From the NCBI GenBank assembly GCA_017444345.1, contig JAFSWW010000041.1, positions 1-35,525 on the forward strand: 35,525 nt of DNA, in the 5' to 3' direction. The stretch's first letter is position 1, and each line of letters begins with the position of its first letter. Under the pieces are notes generated by a model. It was not told the origin of the DNA, did no database searches, and was given only the letters and a program-made list of their open reading frames with translations. A program made the translations under genes and the position numbers. Source of the DNA: Synergistaceae bacterium (GTDB lineage Bacteria > Synergistota > Synergistia > Synergistales > Aminobacteriaceae). Shown here piece after piece: positions 31,141 through 35,525 of the stretch.

Positions 31141-32025
31141 ATGCAAAACAGTGAAAGATATTTTCTTAATGGAATAATACGATATTTCAAGCCAGCAAAA
31201 ATTTTAGAAGTTGGAGTCGCTCACGGGGGCGGAAGTGCTTTAATACTCAACGCGATAAAGGATTTAGACTCGCGATTAATTTCTGTAGATTACTGCGAAA
31301 AATATTATGCCGGCGGAGAAGATAATAATAAATTATCAGGATGGCTTGTCGACGAAAAATTTTCGAATTTAACAGATAAATGGCAGATATACAGGGGCGG
31401 GGACATTTCGCGCTTCATTGAGAGAATCGGCGGGGATATAGATTTGCTTGTGCTTGATACTGCGCATATACACCCGTGGGAGACGTTAAATTTTTTGTGC
31501 GTGCTGCCGTTTATGAAGCGTAATAGTTTGTGCGTATTGCATGATGTATCACTTAATTATTTGCAGGGACGAGAAAATGATTTAGCCTGCAGATATTTAT
31601 ATAGCACTGTAATATCAGACTATAAAATCATGCCCGAACCTGAAGAAAATTATATCCCTCATTTTGCAAATATAGGCGCGTTTAGAATAATTGACGACAC
31701 TTATAAATATATACAAAATTTGTTCGAGATTTTGCTATATAAATGGGAAGCTATGCCGTTTGTTTACGATAAAAAAATATTCCCATATGCGACTCCGATT
31801 TTGCCCGAAGATATTGACAGCATTAAAAATGTTTTCGCAAAATATTATCCTGATTACATGAAATTTTTTGATAATGTCATAGATTATCAGCGCGGTATAG
31901 TCAATCACATAATAGACACGTATAATCGAGAATATAAAACTTTTAAGGGGATCTGGAAGCATTACTTCCCGTTGAGCTTTATTACATTAAGGAAAATCAA
32001 GCATATTTTAACTGGTATAAAATAA
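31141..32025 (+). CDS. SAM-dependent methyltransferase (CmcI/Methyltransf_24-like), probably phase-variable
   Basis: A class I methyltransferase fold: ILEVGVAHGGGSALILNAI is the SAM-binding motif I, LISVDYCEKYY motif II, and DLLVLDTAHIHPW follows with a possible metal or catalytic His. It resembles cephalosporin hydroxylase-like/Methyltransf_24 proteins common in polysaccharide and secondary-metabolite clusters. The first in-frame ATG is 31141, but coding-like sequence extends upstream in frame to about 31060 (NYLNIKFEDFQREYLDEIHE), so the native N-terminus is longer. The only suitable ATG, 31025, is out of frame by one heptad unit. No Shine-Dalgarno is well placed for either start. The stop lies one base from the convergent helicase stop. 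Confidence 0.75.
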   Translation: MQNSERYFLNGIIRYFKPAKILEVGVAHGGGSALILNAIKDLDSRLISVDYCEKYYAGGEDNNKLSGWLVDEKFSNLTDKWQIYRGGDISRFIERIGGDIDLLVLDTAHIHPWETLNFLCVLPFMKRNSLCVLHDVSLNYLQGRENDLACRYLYSTVISDYKIMPEPEENYIPHFANIGAFRIIDDTYKYIQNLFEILLYKWEAMPFVYDKKIFPYATPILPEDIDSIKNVFAKYYPDYMKFFDNVIDYQRGIVNHIIDTYNREYKTFKGIWKHYFPLSFITLRKIKHILTGIK

Positions 32026-32026
32026 A

Positions 32027-33610
32027 TTATTCCCGGCCTGCCTCAATCTCGCCGAGTTTCTCCTCAAAGCCGTAAATGGTAGGATCTATGCTGTTTACGG
32101 TTTTATTGAGTTCGTCAATCAGTCTGAAAGCGAATCCCTTAGGAAGTCTATTATTGAATCGCTTAATCTTTAATAGAGCCTGCAAAAAATTTTTCTCATA
32201 CTGCATTATTAAATTCGCAGCCATTAAAGCACTCGGCCTTGACTCGTCAAAAAATAGTCTTGCCATCTCCAAATTTTCTTCTATAGTCATCTCGTCATAC
32301 CAGAGAGCAGCAAGAATCGCCTTAAATTTTTTCCGCTGTCTTCCGTGAGTTATTCTTTTGGCCGCAAAATCTATTTTCTGCATACCATTTATAAGAGTCT
32401 TTAACACATCATCAGGATTTAATGAAGGCTTAGAATATTCGGCTATGTACTCGGCTTCGATTTCAATTAAGACCTGTTCACGCAATAACTTCCCAAATGA
32501 AGGCCGCAAAGTTATTACAGCAGGTTCGGGCGGGGAATCCATTAATTTGCGAAATTCGACTCCGGTGTCAAAAAATTCGCTCTCATAGGGTGAATCTTTC
32601 AGCCATGACACAAAGCCGGGATCAAATAAACCTTTTCGACCAGCACGCCCGGCCATCTGTAAAAAATCTATTTTGCTTATTGGCTCGTAAGTCCTGTAAT
32701 TCACAAGCTGAGCGAAAATTACATATTGAGCAGGAAGATTTACTCCCAGTGATAAGGCATTTGTCCCGCAAACGACATCTAACAATCTTTCACGAAAAGC
32801 AGACTCGACTAATAATTTTTCTTTAGGGAACATTGCACCGTGATAAGTTCCTACACCTTTTATGAGTGAAGGCGGCATTTTCTTAACATCAAGAATCTTT
32901 GCGAGTTCCTGCAGTCTTTTCACGTTATCGGGGGGGATTCGCTGCCTAGCTGAAGCAATTTTTTCGGCCAAGTCCATGACTCCGCGCTGTGAGAATAAGA
33001 ACACTAATGCGTCATGAATTCCGTATGTCCTGAAGGGCTTATCAGGAGTAAATATTAATTCTGTAACTCGTTTCTTGCTTTCATGAATCAAAAAATTACG
33101 CTGGCAGATATGCGACAAATAACGGCCTATGCTTTTAACGCCGCCCAGAGTAGCAGACATCACTAAAATTTTTGTGTCATAGTCAGTATTAACAAGCCCG
33201 TCTATATACATTCTTGCTCGGTCGGGGTCGCTGAAAATATAGTGAAATTCGTCGACGATTAATTTTTGACCGGGGACTCGCGCATATTTCATTGTATAAA
33301 TTTCTTGAGTACAGCAAATTATGCCAGCTCCCTCGTTACGCTTAAAATCTCCTGTTTCGATTCCCACGTCGAGTCCCATTCTGCGCAAATCTAAATATCT
33401 TTCATTGCTGAGTGCCTTAATAGGAGCCGTGAAAATTATTCGCGTTGAGTCTTGATTCTTGTTTACTTGGCCTTGAGTGTCTAATATTCCCGCCCATAAA
33501 TAAGCAACTAGGGTTTTGCCTGAACCTGTCGGAGCACTCAATACAGCGTCATTATTATTTATGTGATTAAAAGCGTTAATTTGCCAGTCGTAAAAATTTA
33601 TTTCGCTCAA
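32027..33610 (-). CDS. Ski2-like DEVH-type superfamily 2 helicase
   Basis: A 527-residue superfamily 2 helicase. Motif I is SAPTGSGKT (26-33), Ia is TAPIKALSNERY, II is VDEFH (120-123 for DEFH), III is MSATLGG, and motifs V and VI are GTNALSLGVNLPA and QMAGRAGRKG. The DEFH box, the APIKALSNER segment and motif VI place it with Ski2/Mtr4/Hel308-like RNA or DNA helicases. It is shorter than those enzymes because it lacks large C-terminal extensions. Substrate and partners are unknown. The TTG start is uncertain. It lies directly downstream of the RNase P RNA gene on the same strand and may be read through from it. Confidence 0.88.
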   Translation of the reverse strand: MSEINFYDWQINAFNHINNNDAVLSAPTGSGKTLVAYLWAGILDTQGQVNKNQDSTRIIFTAPIKALSNERYLDLRRMGLDVGIETGDFKRNEGAGIICCTQEIYTMKYARVPGQKLIVDEFHYIFSDPDRARMYIDGLVNTDYDTKILVMSATLGGVKSIGRYLSHICQRNFLIHESKKRVTELIFTPDKPFRTYGIHDALVFLFSQRGVMDLAEKIASARQRIPPDNVKRLQELAKILDVKKMPPSLIKGVGTYHGAMFPKEKLLVESAFRERLLDVVCGTNALSLGVNLPAQYVIFAQLVNYRTYEPISKIDFLQMAGRAGRKGLFDPGFVSWLKDSPYESEFFDTGVEFRKLMDSPPEPAVITLRPSFGKLLREQVLIEIEAEYIAEYSKPSLNPDDVLKTLINGMQKIDFAAKRITHGRQRKKFKAILAALWYDEMTIEENLEMARLFFDESRPSALMAANLIMQYEKNFLQALLKIKRFNNRLPKGFAFRLIDELNKTVNSIDPTIYGFEEKLGEIEAGRE

Positions 33611-33643
33611 GTTATAAAATATATTCCCTTCGATTTATATAAT

Positions 33644-33990
33644 GCCGGGCAGCTCATAAGCCGGGTTCTGTGTTAAAGACGGTCATTTATCTAGTATTTT
33701 CCTCGCAGAAAATCTCAAGCGATCTAACCCAGAGGCACCGGAGCCAGTGTTCAAAACCTCTCTATTTGATCTTGCTTCGAGTGGGGCTTGCAAATCACGC
33801 AAATTACTTTACGCATGGTGGGCTCTTACCCTGCACCTTTTCACCGTTGCCAAATAAAAAAATGGCTGTATATTTTCTGTTGCGCTATTCCCGCGGATTA
33901 CTCCGGCCAGCCGTTAACTGGCACTCTGCCCTATGAAGCCCGGACTTTCCTCTACAAAATTTTTTGCAGCGACCGTCTGAACTGCCCAGC
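33644..33990 (-). ncRNA. rnpB: RNase P RNA, bacterial type
   Basis: About 347 nucleotides on the - strand. The universally conserved GAGGAAAGTCCGGGC lies near the 5' end (within 33936-33952), GGTAAGAGCCCACC in the specificity domain and ACAGAACCCGGCTTA near the 3' end. The 5' and 3' ends pair as helix P1: GCTGGGCAGTTC (33990-33979) with GAGCTGCCCGGC (33655-33644), twelve pairs including GU. The CAGACGGTCGC and GACCGTCT segments pair as P4. It is the catalytic RNA that matures tRNA 5' ends. It starts five bases after the amidohydrolase stop. Apparent ORFs on either strand here are spurious. Confidence 0.97.
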
Positions 33991-33995
33991 AAGAA

Positions 33996-35108
33996 TTATT
34001 TTATCACGCTGTCTGAATAAATAGCCGTAAACATGTTTATTGCGACTTCTAAAATATTATCGTTGAAATCATAATTACTAGTGTGAATATCAGGATAATT
34101 TATCCCATTGCCTATATAGAAAATTGCGCCGGGAACTTGTTTTGTGTACCAGCCGAAATCTTCAGAAGCTCTGAATGGCTCGGACAAGTTAATAATTTCG
34201 AGATTCAAATTTTTTGCGGCTCGTATGACTCTTTTTACGGACTCGGACTCGCTTATAGTCTCAGGGAAGTAATCAAAGTTTTCACACTTGAAATTAAATC
34301 CTGAATTTTTTGCGAGGGACTCGGCCATGTTGACGACTTGATTACGAAATTCGCGCATAATTGACTCACTATAGGCACGCATAGTTATAGAGATTTCGCC
34401 ATTGCCCGGAGAAATTCCGAAATTTTTTGAGCCGAGATTTATATTTATGATAGTGCATAAAATTTTTTGTGATTTATTTGATTCGCCTATAAATTTTATT
34501 AAATCAGCGATTATATATGCAGGATTGAGTCCTTTTTCCGGTTCGCTTGCGTGAGAAGTCTTACCGTAAAATTTTATAGTTAATCCCGCCGAACAGCACT
34601 GACACAAACCCTCACGAATTATAATACTTTTTTCAGGGTAGCCGCTCCAGTTGTGAAAAGCGTAAATTTCTCGTATATTTCTCTCGTGTAAAAGCTGCGA
34701 ACATTCACGCCCGCCCTGCCCTGTCTCTTCAGCGTGTTGAAATATTAAATATACTGAACGTTCACGGGGCAGATTCTCAAGTTCTAAAGCAAACCCGCAA
34801 AGTGCCGCACAGTGTCCATCATGACCGCATTTGTGAGAGACTCCGGGATTTTGCGAATTATATTCAAGATTTAAATTTTCGTTTATGGGTAAAGCGTCCA
34901 TATCTGCCCGAAAAGCTATAGCCTTTGTGCCTTCGATATAGCGCGAGGCATAAAAATATCTTCCGCAATCTATAACAGCAAGACTCGTATTAGACTCTAA
35001 GAAGTCCATTAAATGCCGCTTAGTTATATTTTCTTGGCCGGATAATTCCGGGAACTTGTGAAGCTCATGACGTAAATTTATAATGCGCGATAAATTTTCT
35101 TGATTCAT
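33996..35108 (-). CDS. M20-family metal-dependent amidohydrolase
   Basis: About 370 residues, peptidase family M20D (aminoacylase or N-acyl-amino-acid amidohydrolase type), likely cytosolic. Features are LRHELHKFPELSGQE at the N-terminus, AFRADMDALPI, the metal ligands in KCGHDGHCA, the glutamate pair in FQHAEETGQGG and a late HTSNYDFND. It would hydrolyse an N-acyl or dipeptide-like amide; the substrate cannot be told. I chose ATG 35108 over TTG 35129 because the upstream TATAAAAT-like box lies so near to 35129 that a message would hardly include that codon; ribosome-site evidence is weak for both. Its 3' end contains the rnpB promoter. Confidence 0.88.
   Translation of the reverse strand: MNQENLSRIINLRHELHKFPELSGQENITKRHLMDFLESNTSLAVIDCGRYFYASRYIEGTKAIAFRADMDALPINENLNLEYNSQNPGVSHKCGHDGHCAALCGFALELENLPRERSVYLIFQHAEETGQGGRECSQLLHERNIREIYAFHNWSGYPEKSIIIREGLCQCCSAGLTIKFYGKTSHASEPEKGLNPAYIIADLIKFIGESNKSQKILCTIININLGSKNFGISPGNGEISITMRAYSESIMREFRNQVVNMAESLAKNSGFNFKCENFDYFPETISESESVKRVIRAAKNLNLEIINLSEPFRASEDFGWYTKQVPGAIFYIGNGINYPDIHTSNYDFNDNILEVAINMFTAIYSDSVIK
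33998..34006 (-). promoter_or_regulatory. Extended -10 promoter of rnpB
   Basis: Leftward TGATAAAAT (34006-33998): an extended -10 lying over the last codons and stop of the amidohydrolase gene. Seven bases separate it from the G at 33990 that begins helix P1, exactly the expected start. No clear -35 is seen. Confidence 0.6.
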
Positions 35109-35172
35109 AATAATATCATCTCGATTCAAGTTTATATTTATATTTTATACTAGGCAGCAAAATTTAATAAAT

Positions 35173-35481
35173 TTATTCTCCATTCGTGCGAATCCTGCTA
35201 TATTTAATGCCGAGTCTAATAAATATTATAAATCCCGCAATTAAAGCAATTACCATAAAAAACGCGCTGTCAGTCAAGAGTCCTATAATCCCAGTCAATG
35301 CCGGCGCAATTGATACGAACATTAAAATTTTTGCGAACTTCACGGCGTAATCACGTTTATTTGTAGTCTTGACTGCATAATTTCTCGGAATTAATTTTAT
35401 ATCTTTCGTGAGTGCTAATATAACCGCGTAAAATAAAATCACTCCGGCAAAAATCAGCATAAAAATTGAAGCATATTCCAT
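35173..35481 (-). CDS. Small integral membrane protein of unknown function
   Basis: A 102-residue protein with three predicted membrane helices (about 4-25, 50-68 and 71-92) and a basic loop between the first two (KDIKLIPRNYAVKTTNKRDY). Charge distribution suggests the basic loop and C-terminus are cytoplasmic. I recognise no family. AAGGAGGT lies nine bases before the ATG, a very strong ribosome site. It lies 64 bases upstream of the amidohydrolase gene on the same strand. Confidence 0.75.
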   Translation of the reverse strand: MEYASIFMLIFAGVILFYAVILALTKDIKLIPRNYAVKTTNKRDYAVKFAKILMFVSIAPALTGIIGLLTDSAFFMVIALIAGFIIFIRLGIKYSRIRTNGE

Positions 35482-35525
35482 AAATTATAGACCTCCTTAA
35501 AACATGAATTAGCAAGTCCCCCACC

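Noticed and set aside
32497-32826. 109-codon + strand ORF
   Set aside because: Antisense to the helicase gene across conserved helicase motifs.
33670-34024. Two + strand ORFs of 78 and 88 codons
   Set aside because: They are antisense readings of the RNase P RNA, whose conserved segments explain the sequence.

Overview
The window is an AT-rich chromosomal segment of a motile bacterium, most likely a diderm gut or rumen member of the Synergistota. This rests on gene order (flhA-flhF-flhG, then cheB-cheA-cheC-cheD, a FliA/WhiG sigma factor and a FapA-like DUF342 protein on one strand) and on secreted proteins with type I signal peptides. The phylum assignment is an inference from synteny and could be wrong.

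Layout. 1-6303 (+): a repeat-bearing leader, then DUF1015, an EamA transporter, a 111-bp tandem duplication, a DUF3084 protein, rnhA, comF and murJ. 6354-7800 (-): a small accessory island with a DUF4417 gene, a frameshifted toxin-like gene and a probable immunity gene. 8061-13557 (+): a TGS-like/uridine kinase fusion, two exported proteins, and cobalamin genes cbiB and cobD separated by a second tandem duplication. 13546-15598 (-): a STAS-kinase fusion overlapping a tyrosine phosphatase. 15727-18623 (-): a surface-glycosylation pair resembling gtrB plus a large membrane glycosyltransferase; both genes are broken by single-base frame changes. 18724-30555 (-): the flagellar/chemotaxis block. 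31025-32025 (+): a SAM methyltransferase. 32027-35481 (-): a Ski2-like helicase, RNase P RNA, an M20 amidohydrolase and a small membrane protein.

Most notable observation. The glycosyltransferase gene (18623, - strand) and the methyltransferase gene (31025, + strand) sit at opposite ends of the flagellar block and share the same leader: TTGACA, 16-18 bp, (C/A)ATAAT, then tandem heptanucleotides GGTCTCA x4 or (T/G)GACTCA x3. In both genes the ORF has no in-frame start, but an ATG just before the heptads would enter the correct frame if one repeat unit were lost (glycosyltransferase) or gained (methyltransferase). This looks like a family of phase-variable contingency loci controlling surface-glycan genes, both captured in the OFF phase. 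Weak ribosome binding sites and possible promoter function of the same leader leave the mechanism open.

Other unusual items are an interspersed leader repeat (21-126 and 30801-30908), two in-frame tandem duplications placed right after stop codons, a solute-binding protein whose lobes look permuted, and strong enrichment of GACTC/GAGTC.
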